Below, in pieces: positions 15,402 through 24,937 of a stretch of 64,000 nucleotides of DNA (the stretch's first letter is position 1; the number at the start of each line of letters is the position of its first letter). The DNA lies in NCBI GenBank assembly GCA_964454335.1, contig CAYVVT010000003.1, positions 1 through 64,000 of the forward strand, in the 5' to 3' direction. The translations under genes were made by a program, and so were the position numbers. This stretch comes from CAYVVT01 sp964454335 (GTDB lineage Bacteria; Fidelibacterota; UBA8477; JABMPR01). The notes under the pieces were generated by a model, which was not told the origin of the DNA, did not search any database, and worked only from the letters and a program-made list of their open reading frames with translations.

Positions 15402-17318
15402 CTATTCATTCCAATTGCCTGGATAGCTTGATTCAGCGTCCTTGGGGAAAGCCGTACGGAAGGCCGCCCCATCATTACCTGCATCTGCATAAGGTGTCAA
15501 AACAACGCCACGGAGATCGTCCGTGCGGGCATCACTCACCTTCACGAAATAGCGGCGCCGTTCCCCAGTTAGCGGACCAGCCCATTGGTAACGTTTGCTT
15601 TCATCAAAGGGGAGTAACCGGATCCCCCGTGGAAGTGTGATCAATTCGTCTTCCTTACCCAGCCAGGTATCGATATTATCCCGGGTATCCAGGGCAAGCA
15701 CCTCTGGCCCTCGCCGCATAACGAAGGCTTCGTCCAAGGCATCAAGCTCGAGTTCAAGATCAAAAGCGATCTCCAACTCATTGTTCCGGTTTCCAGCAAG
15801 CTGCAGGTGATGGTAGGATTCAGGTTGATCCATGGTTGTTGCCAGCTCTCCATTCAGACGCACAGTGAAAGACTTGGCCCAACCTGGCTGACGCACTTTG
15901 ATAGCACCTTCCCACGAGGGTGGCGCTTTAATGACAATTCGGCTCCAACCTTCCTCTGGGAAACTACTATGCTGAGAAATGTGAATAATACCTTCATTCA
16001 CTTGTATGGACGACAGGCTGGATTCAAAGAAATTGACATAGAGGGTGTCACCCTGGCTTGCATAGATCATTTGGGGTATTCTGGCGACACCTCGAGGACC
16101 TGACCAGAAGCAGCAACGGGTGGGACCATGCAGGAAATGCTTTGAATACCTCATTGGCATCCAATAACACCACTTCATTCCATCATCGGATTGGGCACCC
16201 AACAATGCGTTGTAGCTTGTGCGCTCCAGCGCTGCGATATACTTGATATCCCCGGTAATTTCATAAAGCCGCATGGTCAGGAATATCCATTCGGTGGTGG
16301 CACAGGTCTCCTGCAGCTGACCATCGGGGACATCCCGGATAGGATCATCATCCAGATCTTCCCGCTCCCCCAGTGATCCCGTGGGGAACATGTGCTCAGT
16401 AGACAGCACATCCCACACCTGCTCCACCCGGGCGAGGATCTCAGGATCCTTGACAATGCGTGAGTAATCGACCACACCCAGCAAAACGGCGCCCAACATG
16501 TAGGGATGGAAGAGAAATGGTTCACCACTGCGGAGCATTTGCCGGATCGGGGGAAATACATCAATTACCTGTTTCACAAACACCAGGAGCTCTTCATCCC
16601 CCGTGTGCCTGTAGAGCCGGGTCAGTTGACCTATTACGACGACATTGGTCATGCCCCCGTTTGTTCTTCCATTGATAAAATCACGATTCACCTCTGTCAC
16701 AGGGCCATAGGTTGTGGTAATCCACTTGCCCAATTTTGCCGCTGCATGCAGAGATGATTCTGCACCCCGCAGCTCATAATGGGTCAACAATCCTATCAGG
16801 CAGTTCCATTGGTTCCATAGATCCCAATCCTGCTCCCAGCTATTCAGCTTTCTATCTGTGGGGAGTTTGATCCCGAAATATCCATCGGGTTGCTGATACT
16901 GAAGCAGGGACTGGACAAAGATATCAACCGTGGCCAGTAGCTCTTCGTCCCTCATGTTGACAGCAGTGCGAATAGCGCCATCCAGCCATTTACCGGCATA
17001 CTCGCCATCCCACATCCGCTCGAGGAGTTCTCCCGGGGCGTAGTTTCGGGATACGAATGCTGCGATCATCTCGTCGCCAAAATACTCATGTTGAAACCGG
17101 AGGTAATTCGCATTACCGTGAAAGCGTGCCTGAAAACGGCCGCCAGACTCAAGTTGTACTGATGCTGGAGAGGGGATCGTGACAGCTGCCTCTTCAAAGG
17201 AGAAAGAGCTGTCTTTCGCCATTGAGGGGCTTACTCCCTGGTCTTGGTGGGCACAACCAGACAGGTGCGCAAGAAGAACGAACAACAAAACGGTAAACGA
17301 TGGCAGGCCTATTTTCAT
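15402..17318 (-). CDS. GH127 beta-L-arabinofuranosidase (DUF1680), lipoprotein
   Basis: A 638-residue protein from ATG 17318, which follows AGGAGA and gives a lipoprotein signal ending LSGC; the longer GTG frame (17381) is less likely. The GH127 zinc-thiolate site is present: Glu337 and Cys339 in ETCATTEW, and Cys402-Cys403 in TRCCFWSG, corresponding to the known Glu, Cys, Cys-Cys set in which one Cys is the nucleophile. The alpha/alpha barrel is followed by beta domains (KVRQPGWAKSFTVRLNG). It should release L-arabinofuranose, which the araBDA operon can consume. It begins about 60 bp after the propeller gene. Confidence 0.93.
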   Translation of the reverse strand: MKIGLPSFTVLLFVLLAHLSGCAHQDQGVSPSMAKDSSFSFEEAAVTIPSPASVQLESGGRFQARFHGNANYLRFQHEYFGDEMIAAFVSRNYAPGELLERMWDGEYAGKWLDGAIRTAVNMRDEELLATVDIFVQSLLQYQQPDGYFGIKLPTDRKLNSWEQDWDLWNQWNCLIGLLTHYELRGAESSLHAAAKLGKWITTTYGPVTEVNRDFINGRTNGGMTNVVVIGQLTRLYRHTGDEELLVFVKQVIDVFPPIRQMLRSGEPFLFHPYMLGAVLLGVVDYSRIVKDPEILARVEQVWDVLSTEHMFPTGSLGEREDLDDDPIRDVPDGQLQETCATTEWIFLTMRLYEITGDIKYIAALERTSYNALLGAQSDDGMKWCYWMPMRYSKHFLHGPTRCCFWSGPRGVARIPQMIYASQGDTLYVNFFESSLSSIQVNEGIIHISQHSSFPEEGWSRIVIKAPPSWEGAIKVRQPGWAKSFTVRLNGELATTMDQPESYHHLQLAGNRNNELEIAFDLELELDALDEAFVMRRGPEVLALDTRDNIDTWLGKEDELITLPRGIRLLPFDESKRYQWAGPLTGERRRYFVKVSDARTDDLRGVVLTPYADAGNDGAAFRTAFPKDAESSYPGNWNE

Positions 17319-17377
17319 GTCCTTAGAATCTCCTGGTGAAGTCACCTTGTTGATGGATACGGATGGATCTGGTGACC

Positions 17378-18673
17378 TCACTCAGATAACCTAAGATGGG
17401 TCCCATCGAACGTACCTCGCAAGTGCCAGCCTTCTCCATCAATGCGAACACTGTCCCCTACATGTTCGTAATAGGCGTTGATAATCCAGGGATCGTCTTC
17501 CATTTCCTCTTCGGAAATGATCACCTCTCCTTCGATCTTGAAGTTGAGGGTGACAGTCCAATCCTCCTCCATACTCACCACAAACGATTTCCCGACAATA
17601 TCTGTAGGCTCAGGGATTTCAAAGAAGTGTGGTTTGGATGCAAGATCCTTCAGGGTGCCATTGTACACTGCCAGGCGGATATCCGTGTCCTCACGATCAA
17701 ATCCGTTCTGGGGACTGTAGACCATCATGTACAGATCCTCTGCAACTTTGAGGATATCCGCATCATGTCCAGGCACCAGACGCTTGTTCTTCGCCGTCCA
17801 GTGGACACCGTCCTCTGAATAGGCATACCGGACGATACTGTTGATGCAGTGTGGCTGGAGGAAATTGGAATAGAACATGTGCCAGCCATCGGCATCCCGC
17901 AGAACATGACCGAACTTGTCCATGTAAGAATCGTCCCCCTGGATGCTCAGGGTGAGGACCTTGTTGAAATTGAAGCCGGTCTCAGTGGGAGAAGTCACCA
18001 GTTTCAATCCATGGGGCTCATCCCAGCCGTACCAGTAGTACATGTAGTACAGGTTCGAAGCTTTGTCGAAGACCATGTGACAGTCCTCGGTTCCGGTCTG
18101 ATTTCCGATGCCAATGAGGCCCCATTTCTCGAAGTGTGAGCCGTCATCGGATTCAGCATAGGCCCAGCCGAAGTTGGGCTGACTCCCGCCCCCGCCGCCG
18201 TACCACATCTTGAAGAGACCATCCTCGTGGATGACATATGGATCCCAGACGCCGGTGCGGTCGAAGTCCATCTCCTTCCCGTGGTCCAGAACTGGATTAC
18301 TTGGATCTTTGGTCCAGTTGATCCCATCTCTGGAGGTGGCATGCCCGATGGTGAGGGATTCGTATTCCTCGGCATCCCATTCGGCGGCGCTGCGGATCCC
18401 CCAGGTTTCGTAGTAGATATGAAATACACCATCAACCAAGAGAATGGTCATGGATCCCAGGGCACCAGCATCGAACGAACCTTCTGGACCGACATCGATG
18501 ATGGGGTTTTCATCGTAGGGCTGAAATCCCTCGGTGGAGGCAATGGCTTTCAATCCGGCGATGATATCCGGATCCACATCCTGCAATGGAAAGTGGACGA
18601 ACGAGTCCTTCTGAAAACATGATACCAACACCCCCAGGATCAATAGAACGAGTAGTGCGGGTGTCCATCGCAT
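17378..18673 (-). CDS. Five-bladed-propeller glycosidase-like lipoprotein with a C-terminal module
   Basis: The 431-residue product starts with a lipoprotein signal (LGVLVSC). Repeating blades with IGHATSRDGINW, GVWDPYVIHEDG, AYAESDDGSHF and RYAYSEDGVHW are typical of the GH43/GH32/GH130-like propeller superfamily. I cannot assign a family or catalytic set, although Asp in WDPYV and Glu in TEDCH occupy plausible positions. Residues 358-431 form the small beta module described separately. It lies between a GH29-like gene and GH127. Confidence 0.8.
   Translation of the reverse strand: MRWTPALLVLLILGVLVSCFQKDSFVHFPLQDVDPDIIAGLKAIASTEGFQPYDENPIIDVGPEGSFDAGALGSMTILLVDGVFHIYYETWGIRSAAEWDAEEYESLTIGHATSRDGINWTKDPSNPVLDHGKEMDFDRTGVWDPYVIHEDGLFKMWYGGGGGSQPNFGWAYAESDDGSHFEKWGLIGIGNQTGTEDCHMVFDKASNLYYMYYWYGWDEPHGLKLVTSPTETGFNFNKVLTLSIQGDDSYMDKFGHVLRDADGWHMFYSNFLQPHCINSIVRYAYSEDGVHWTAKNKRLVPGHDADILKVAEDLYMMVYSPQNGFDREDTDIRLAVYNGTLKDLASKPHFFEIPEPTDIVGKSFVVSMEEDWTVTLNFKIEGEVIISEEEMEDDPWIINAYYEHVGDSVRIDGEGWHLRGTFDGTHLRLSE
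17381..17602 (-). other. Shared small beta module, C-terminal fusion copy
   Basis: Residues 358-431 of the propeller protein begin IVGKSFVVSM and end RGTFDGTHLRLS. They match in order the modules in the GH29 proteins at 53336 and 55110: a starting Gly plus aromatic strand, an xFxF strand, a Gly/Asp-rich turn, GxxVxL-type strands, and a closing F/Y-DG-x-x-(F/L) strand. This is the only copy at a protein end. Confidence 0.55.
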
Positions 18674-18688
18674 GGTTGGTCCCTTTTC

Positions 18689-20200
18689 TTAACTCTCAAG
18701 CTGGATCTTGAAACTCCAGGCATGGTCGCAGGGCAGGGGATCGGGAATCGACTCGATGACGATGTCTGCTCCCACCTGCCGCCAGGGCAGAGGAGTATCG
18801 ACTCCCAACATGTAAAGATCAGACCCATCCTGCGCTTTCACACCCGGAATGATGAATGGCTCCACAGGTGGGACACTCTCCTCGTAATCCGCAAATCCTC
18901 TATCGGTGGGCCAAACATTTCCCAGATCAATGGCATACAGATAATTCTCTTTTTCCGTGAAACGGATGCTACCTGCTGCCCAAGTATCCACTCCACCAGG
19001 ATTAAATGGTGCGCATCGAGCGGCATAGAGAGCCTCACGATTGACACGCATCCAGTCTCCCAGCTCCCTCAATCCATCGATCTGCTCCTGGGGTAGCGTA
19101 CCATCAGCCAGAGGCGCAACATTCAGAAGTGTAGCACCGTTTTTACTGACCCGATCGACGATGCCATCAACCAGCATATTCACCGGGCGACAGCCAACAC
19201 CCTCCGCATAGGCCCAAAAGTTGCCTACAGGTACGTCCTTCTGCCATCGATAAGGCCTGGGTTCGGTGAGGCCGGCCCAATGCCATATTCCACCTGGGAA
19301 GATCCCGCCCTCAATATCCAGAGCGGCACACTCATCCAGGAATGGTCCCTCCTTCTGGGCAATCATGACTTCCTTGCCCCACTCCAGTCCCTTGTTGTAA
19401 TAGTAGGCAAAGTATTCCAGGTACTCCTCCTCACCGTAAACTTCCTCAGCCCCTCCTTCAAACCACATTTGATCAGGTTGGTATTTGTCTATGATCTCAA
19501 TGAGTTTGGCGTTCAATTCCGCCTTGCTGGCTGGTGCGTACAGGTCGGCATACTCCGGATTGTTTACATCAATCCCATCCGGGCAGAGTTCGAATCCGCT
19601 TTCATAGATCGAATCCGATCCCTTGTGGAAGGTCACGACCGTTCTCATCCCCTGGGCTCGAACGGCCTCGAACCAATCACCCAGCAAATCACGTTCTGGT
19701 CCCATATCAGCTGAGTTGAATGCATCATGATCGGTATCCCACAGGCAGAAACCATCGCCATGCTCTGCGGCCAGACCTGCGAAGTCTGTCCCGATAGACT
19801 TGAAGAATACGGCCCATCCATCTGGATCCCATTTCTCGGCCTTGAACATGGGGATGAAGTCCTTGTAGCCGAAATCACAGGGATCGCCATAGGTCTCGAG
19901 GTGGTGTTCGTACACACCGAAAGGATTTTCCTGATTATACATGGCGGCTCCATACCAGAGACCGCTGTCAATACGTTCTTCCGGATCTGTGAAAGCGAAA
20001 CCGGGTACGGAATAAACGCCCCAGTGCATATAGATCCCCAGAACCGCATCATTGAACCAGGCAGGGCTTTCCCATTTTGCCAGGGATGTATAATTAGGTT
20101 CAAAGTGATGGGAAATTCCGGTCCCTGGATCAGGTTTCACAACACAGTGAATTATAAGCAGAATCGTGCTGATAATAATGGCCAGCGTTGCAGATCTCAT
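18689..20200 (-). CDS. GH29-like protein, nucleophile Asp replaced by Glu
   Basis: The 503-residue GH29-like protein has a signal sequence and a strong RBS (GGAGTAGGGAG). GH29 marks are FGYKDFIPMF, KWDPDGWA and a C-terminal domain ending LPCDHAWSFKI. Two active-site positions differ from family consensus: EHGDGF has Gly148 where the second His of HHDGF is expected, and MWFEGG has Glu248 where the nucleophile Asp is expected. Activity or specificity may be altered. It is a tandem paralogue of the gene at 20231, 30 bp away, with the same two changes. Confidence 0.88.
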   Translation of the reverse strand: MRSATLAIIISTILLIIHCVVKPDPGTGISHHFEPNYTSLAKWESPAWFNDAVLGIYMHWGVYSVPGFAFTDPEERIDSGLWYGAAMYNQENPFGVYEHHLETYGDPCDFGYKDFIPMFKAEKWDPDGWAVFFKSIGTDFAGLAAEHGDGFCLWDTDHDAFNSADMGPERDLLGDWFEAVRAQGMRTVVTFHKGSDSIYESGFELCPDGIDVNNPEYADLYAPASKAELNAKLIEIIDKYQPDQMWFEGGAEEVYGEEEYLEYFAYYYNKGLEWGKEVMIAQKEGPFLDECAALDIEGGIFPGGIWHWAGLTEPRPYRWQKDVPVGNFWAYAEGVGCRPVNMLVDGIVDRVSKNGATLLNVAPLADGTLPQEQIDGLRELGDWMRVNREALYAARCAPFNPGGVDTWAAGSIRFTEKENYLYAIDLGNVWPTDRGFADYEESVPPVEPFIIPGVKAQDGSDLYMLGVDTPLPWRQVGADIVIESIPDPLPCDHAWSFKIQLES

Positions 20201-20230
20201 GGCTCCCTACTCCTTCCGCTAGTGAAATCT

Positions 20231-21748
20231 TCAGATTCGAATCTTGAAACTCCAGGCGTGATCGCAGGGCAGGGAATCCGGTATGGCTTCGATGACGATA
20301 TCAGCACCTTCCTGCCGCCAAGCCAGTGGCTCATCAACGCCAAGCATGCGGATCTCGGATCCCTTCTGGGCTGTTATTCCTGGAATGATATAGGGCGCAG
20401 TGGGAGGTGCACTGTCTCCATAATCGGCAAAGCCTTTTTCAGTAGGCCACACATTGCCCAGTTCAATGGCGTAGATCGTATTCCCCTTCTCTGTGAAACG
20501 AATGGTACCCGCACTCCAGGCATCGATACCACCTTCTGTAAAGGGTGTGCAGCGGGCACCATGTACGGCCTCCCGGTTCACCTTCATCCATTTACCGATC
20601 TCCTTCAGCCCATCGATCTGTTCCTGCGGCAGAGTACCGTCAGCCTTGGGTGCCACATCCAGTAGCGTCACCCCGTTCTTGCTGACACGGTCCACGATAC
20701 CGTCCACCAGCATGTTCACCGGCCGACAGCCCACGCCTTCTGCATAGGCCCAGTAATTGCCGATAGGGACGTCCTTCTGCCAGCGATGTGGGAATGGCTC
20801 CTCCATGCCAGCCCATTCCCATTTGCCATCAGGGAAAATTCCACCCTCAATATCGAATACGGCCACTTCCAGCGGAGCCAGATCATGTTTTTGTGAAACG
20901 AGTACTTCCCTACCCCATTTTTCTCCAGAATTGTAGTAGTGGGCGATGAAGTGCTTCCAATTCTTTTCTCCGACATAGGTATCCTCTACCCAGATCTGAT
21001 CTGGCTGGTAGTTGTCCACGATCTCCAGCATCTTCTTGTTCAGGATGTCATAGGAGCTCATTTGATACAGATCTGCATACGTGGGATCATTTACACCTAC
21101 ACCGGGAGGACAGAATTGCCGACCTGTTTCATACATCTCTCCAGGAGGTTCGTGCACACTGACGAAGGTTTTCAGCCCCTGAGCCCTGGCAGCTTTGAAT
21201 AGATCACCGAGCAGATCTCGCCTGGGTCCCCTGTCCATGGCATTGTAGGAGTCGTAGTCGCTATCCCACATGATGAATCCATCACCGTGCTCAGCAGCGA
21301 GACCGGCAAAGTCAGCACCGGCCTCCTTGAACAGGCTTATCCAGGCGTCAGGATCCCAGCTCTCAGCCTTGAACATGGGCACGAATTCATGATAACCGAA
21401 TTCCAGGGGATCGCCATAGGTAGCGATATGGTGATCATAGACACCGTAGTTGGGTTCCTCCGAATCGTTTGGAACGTACATGAAGGCTCCGTACCAGAGG
21501 CCGCTGTCAACCTGCTCAGCTCCGTCGTTGAAACGATAGCCCGGAACAGAATAGACACCCCAGTGGCAATAAACGCCCAGGACTGCGTCCTCGAACCATT
21601 GCGGGGTCTGCCATTGAGATAGGGACTTCCAGTTCGGTTGATACTTCTGATCCCTGAAATCATGCTGGGATGTGGTGCCACCGCATTGCATCAGTACTAC
21701 AGTAATACAGAACGCGGCCAGGATGTGAAAGACTTGATATGCCCTCAT
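20231..21748 (-). CDS. GH29-like lipoprotein, nucleophile Asp replaced by Glu
   Basis: I choose ATG 21748, preceded by GAGG and opening a lipoprotein signal (VVLMQC), over a TTG six codons upstream. The 505-residue protein has the GH29 layout. As in its tandem neighbour, EHGDGF carries Gly155 instead of His, and the nucleophile motif reads IWVED with Glu255 in the Asp position and Asp256 next to it. Both genes follow the symporter in the same direction. They probably arose by duplication and form, with 13785, a GH29 subgroup in which the standard W-x-D is absent. Confidence 0.88.
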   Translation of the reverse strand: MRAYQVFHILAAFCITVVLMQCGGTTSQHDFRDQKYQPNWKSLSQWQTPQWFEDAVLGVYCHWGVYSVPGYRFNDGAEQVDSGLWYGAFMYVPNDSEEPNYGVYDHHIATYGDPLEFGYHEFVPMFKAESWDPDAWISLFKEAGADFAGLAAEHGDGFIMWDSDYDSYNAMDRGPRRDLLGDLFKAARAQGLKTFVSVHEPPGEMYETGRQFCPPGVGVNDPTYADLYQMSSYDILNKKMLEIVDNYQPDQIWVEDTYVGEKNWKHFIAHYYNSGEKWGREVLVSQKHDLAPLEVAVFDIEGGIFPDGKWEWAGMEEPFPHRWQKDVPIGNYWAYAEGVGCRPVNMLVDGIVDRVSKNGVTLLDVAPKADGTLPQEQIDGLKEIGKWMKVNREAVHGARCTPFTEGGIDAWSAGTIRFTEKGNTIYAIELGNVWPTEKGFADYGDSAPPTAPYIIPGITAQKGSEIRMLGVDEPLAWRQEGADIVIEAIPDSLPCDHAWSFKIRI

Positions 21749-21777
21749 GTAATGTCCTCTTTTCAATAGTCCATTCT

Positions 21778-23529
21778 CTAACCCGTGAAATACAGGTAGG
21801 CCATCACGATCAGGGCCATTACCAGGGCTGACAGTATTACTTCCAATCGTCCCCAGCTTGCGCGGGACTTTTTCTTGTCCGCGTCACTGGTGGACTGGAA
21901 CGTAAGACCATCGATCTGGGAATGGGACGGTGCCTCAGTGGCATAGCTGACTCCCATCATCACACCAATGCACACCAGTGTGATCAAAAGGCTGTAATAC
22001 TGGAAGAACATGTTGTTCATGATCCAGAAAAATGAGCCCTCGGCATAGGTTGTGCCCCCCAGCTTGACCGGTGTATCAATGGCCAGACGGATGAGGCCCA
22101 TACCAAAGCCCACCAGCAACGAGTACAGTGCACCCTTGGCATTCATGCGCTTGTTCAGGACACCCAGGAAAAAAACGACGAATATCGGCGGTGCCAGATA
22201 AGCCTGAACACCCTGGAGATAATCATACAAGCCTCGTCCACCCTGGATCACGGGGATCCACAGCAATCCGATGACGACCATGACACCAGTGGCAACTCGG
22301 CCGATCCAAACCAGGCGTTCCTGGCTGGTGTCCGGTCTGAATCGTGAATAGAAATCCATGGTGAAAAGCGTTGCCGAAGCATTGAAAACACCAGCCAGTG
22401 AGCTCATAAGAGCCGCCAGCAGTCCAGCCACGACGATGCCCCTTAGCCCGATGGGCAGCACCGTCGCTACCATCATGGGAAAGGCCGCCTGGGCATTATC
22501 ACGAATAACCTCCCCGTCAGCACCGATCAGTTGCTCAGAGAGTTCAGGATATGCACCATTTTTGGCCAGGGCAAAGGCGATCATACCGGGAATGATGAAA
22601 ATAAAGACCGGCAGCAGCTTCAAGAAGGCTGCGACAATGGTTCCACGGCGGGCCGTCTGCTCGTTCTTGGCTCCCAGAGCACGTTGGACGATGTACTGGT
22701 CCGTTGTCCAGTACCAGAGACCGATGATGGGCGCACAGAACAGCATACCCAGCCAGGGGTAATTATCGTTGAAATACCATGCCATGCGGCCCGATTCCTT
22801 TACCGGGGCCCAGGTCCCTTCGAGACCTGCCGGCACGAGGGGTTTCCAAAGATTGAATGCTTCAGAGCCCAAAGCTTCACGCAAACCTGAAAGACCGCCT
22901 ATGGCGTTGAGACCGAAGATCGTGACCAGCAGAGAACCCAGTACCAGGATGACGGTCTGGATCGCCTCCGTGTAGGCCACTGAGCGCAGGCCACCCATGA
23001 TGGTATAGCCACCAGTAAGAACGATGACAAGAATGGACCCGATCCAGAAGGAGTTCATCCCCAGGAAGTTCATCTCAGGTAAGAGAACGCTGAAGACGAT
23101 GCCACCTGCAAAGATGCCAACGGCTATCTTGGTCAGTACATAGGCTACCAGTGATATAGCCGAAAGGACGGTGCGGTTGGCCGGGGAGAAACGGCGCTCC
23201 AGGAACTCCGGCATTGTAAAGACCTGTGAGCGCATATAGAAGGGAACCATGACCCAGCCCAGCACCAGCAGACACCAGGCATGCAGCTCGTAGTGCGCCA
23301 TGGCAACGCCGTCCGTTGCACCGGAACCCGCCAGGCCTACCAGATGTTCAGATCCGATATTGGACGCGAAGATCGACGCGCCCACGATAAACCAGCCCAG
23401 ATGTCTTCCCGCCAGAAAGTAATCGGTGGAGTCTCTCTGTTTCTTCTGGAGAACCCACCAGGCCAATCCGATGATGATCCCGAAATAGAATAGTATGATC
23501 AACCAGTCAACGGTATGCAGGACGTTCAT
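21778..23529 (-). CDS. Sodium:solute symporter (SSS/SLC5 family), sugar uptake
   Basis: This 583-residue inner-membrane protein has about 14 membrane segments. SSS signatures include the N-terminal DSTDYFLAGRHLGWFIVGASIF, the GSEHLVGLAGSGA region and FTMPEFLERRF. SLC5-type proteins co-transport sugars with sodium. Its place directly after xylA suggests xylose or another monosaccharide from this array. AAGGAGAG lies before the ATG. It is the second importer type in the window, besides the ABC system at 2670-6535. Confidence 0.92.
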   Translation of the reverse strand: MNVLHTVDWLIILFYFGIIIGLAWWVLQKKQRDSTDYFLAGRHLGWFIVGASIFASNIGSEHLVGLAGSGATDGVAMAHYELHAWCLLVLGWVMVPFYMRSQVFTMPEFLERRFSPANRTVLSAISLVAYVLTKIAVGIFAGGIVFSVLLPEMNFLGMNSFWIGSILVIVLTGGYTIMGGLRSVAYTEAIQTVILVLGSLLVTIFGLNAIGGLSGLREALGSEAFNLWKPLVPAGLEGTWAPVKESGRMAWYFNDNYPWLGMLFCAPIIGLWYWTTDQYIVQRALGAKNEQTARRGTIVAAFLKLLPVFIFIIPGMIAFALAKNGAYPELSEQLIGADGEVIRDNAQAAFPMMVATVLPIGLRGIVVAGLLAALMSSLAGVFNASATLFTMDFYSRFRPDTSQERLVWIGRVATGVMVVIGLLWIPVIQGGRGLYDYLQGVQAYLAPPIFVVFFLGVLNKRMNAKGALYSLLVGFGMGLIRLAIDTPVKLGGTTYAEGSFFWIMNNMFFQYYSLLITLVCIGVMMGVSYATEAPSHSQIDGLTFQSTSDADKKKSRASWGRLEVILSALVMALIVMAYLYFTG

Positions 23530-23553
23530 GATCTCTCCTTCAGATAGTATGCG

Positions 23554-24876
23554 TTAGGTGTTGATATAATCATTGATGAGGTTCTCAAGATACTCCTGCC
23601 GCCCGGATACGGGTGTGGGCAGGCCCTTATCACGGATGTAGACATCCGAATCAGTGAGACTGATCTTGCCAGAAAGGATATCAGCCCCTAATCCGCTATG
23701 GAAGCTGCTGTAGCGTTCCTCGAGAAAGACATCGAGAACACCGTCCTCGAGAAGTCGGTGCGCGATGAGCAATCCACGTGCGAATGTATCCATTCCGCCA
23801 ATGTGGGCGTGGAACAGGTCCATCGTATCAATCGAACCCCGTCTGACTTTGGCATCGAAATTCAGACCTCCGCTGCCCAGACCCCCCTGTTTGAGGATGA
23901 TCATCATGGCCTTGGTGGTGCTATAGAGATCAGTAGGAAACTGGTCGGTATCCCAACCCAGCAGTTCATCCCCCCGATTGGCGTCTACACTGCCCAACAT
24001 ACCTGCAGCACTGGCCACGGCCAGGTCGTGTTCAAAATTATGACCTGCCAGAGTGGCGTGATTGGCCTCGATGTTCAGTTTGAAGTGATCGTCGAGGTCG
24101 TGGGTCTTGAGAAATGCAAGCGTCGTGGCGGCATCGAAATCATATTGATGCTTGGTAGGCTCCGCAGGCTTCGGTTCAATGAGGAACTGGCCCTGGAAAC
24201 CAATAGCCTGCTTATAGTTAACTGCCATACGGAAAAACCGGGCAAGTTGCTCCTGCTCCTGTTCCAAATTGGTGTTCAACAAGGTCTCGTAGCCCTCTCG
24301 GCCGCCCCAGAAGACATAATTCTCACCATCGAGCAAATGGGTGGCATCGATGGCATGCTTTACCTGCGCTGCGGCCAGGGTGAATACATGGGCATCCGGA
24401 TTGGTCGCTGCACCATGGGTATAGATTGGATCGCCGAAGAGATTGGCAGTTCCCCACAGTAGTTTAATACCGCTCTCTTCTTGAAGCGTTTTGGCACGTT
24501 TACCAATTTCCTGGAGATTGCGGCAGGTCTCATCGAAATCTGCTCCAACCGGGGCGATATCGCGGTCATGGAAGCAGTAATAGCCGACGCCGAGTTTAGT
24601 GAAGAATTCGAAGGCAGCATCCAGGGTGTCCATTGAGCGTTGCATAGGATCGGAGGCGGCGTTCCAGGGTCGTATAAATGAAGGGGCTCCGAACATGTCC
24701 TGACCGCTGCCCCTGAAGGTATGCCAGAAGGCTACGGAGAACCTCAGATGCTCAGCCATGGTTTTCCCGCCTACGGTCTGATGGGCATCATAGTATCGAA
24801 AGGCCAGAGGATTTTTGGAATTTAGGCCTTCGAAAGGAACTTGGTCGGCAACTTCCGGAAAATAATTCTCACTCAT
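23554..24876 (-). CDS. xylA: Xylose isomerase
   Basis: Interconverts D-xylose and D-xylulose in the cytoplasm with divalent metals. The 440-residue length and sequence fit class II enzymes. Visible motifs are FHDRD (catalytic His region), FWGGREGYE, LNIEANHATLAGH and DANRGDELLGWDTDQFP, which contain metal ligands. AGGGAGA precedes the ATG. It lies 61 bp after xylB, in the same transcription direction, and before the symporter. Confidence 0.98.
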   Translation of the reverse strand: MSENYFPEVADQVPFEGLNSKNPLAFRYYDAHQTVGGKTMAEHLRFSVAFWHTFRGSGQDMFGAPSFIRPWNAASDPMQRSMDTLDAAFEFFTKLGVGYYCFHDRDIAPVGADFDETCRNLQEIGKRAKTLQEESGIKLLWGTANLFGDPIYTHGAATNPDAHVFTLAAAQVKHAIDATHLLDGENYVFWGGREGYETLLNTNLEQEQEQLARFFRMAVNYKQAIGFQGQFLIEPKPAEPTKHQYDFDAATTLAFLKTHDLDDHFKLNIEANHATLAGHNFEHDLAVASAAGMLGSVDANRGDELLGWDTDQFPTDLYSTTKAMMIILKQGGLGSGGLNFDAKVRRGSIDTMDLFHAHIGGMDTFARGLLIAHRLLEDGVLDVFLEERYSSFHSGLGADILSGKISLTDSDVYIRDKGLPTPVSGRQEYLENLINDYINT

Positions 24877-24937
24877 CTATTGGTCTCCCTCATGATTTTA
24901 TCACTACAGATTCCTACAGGTATTCATCTTATGATAT

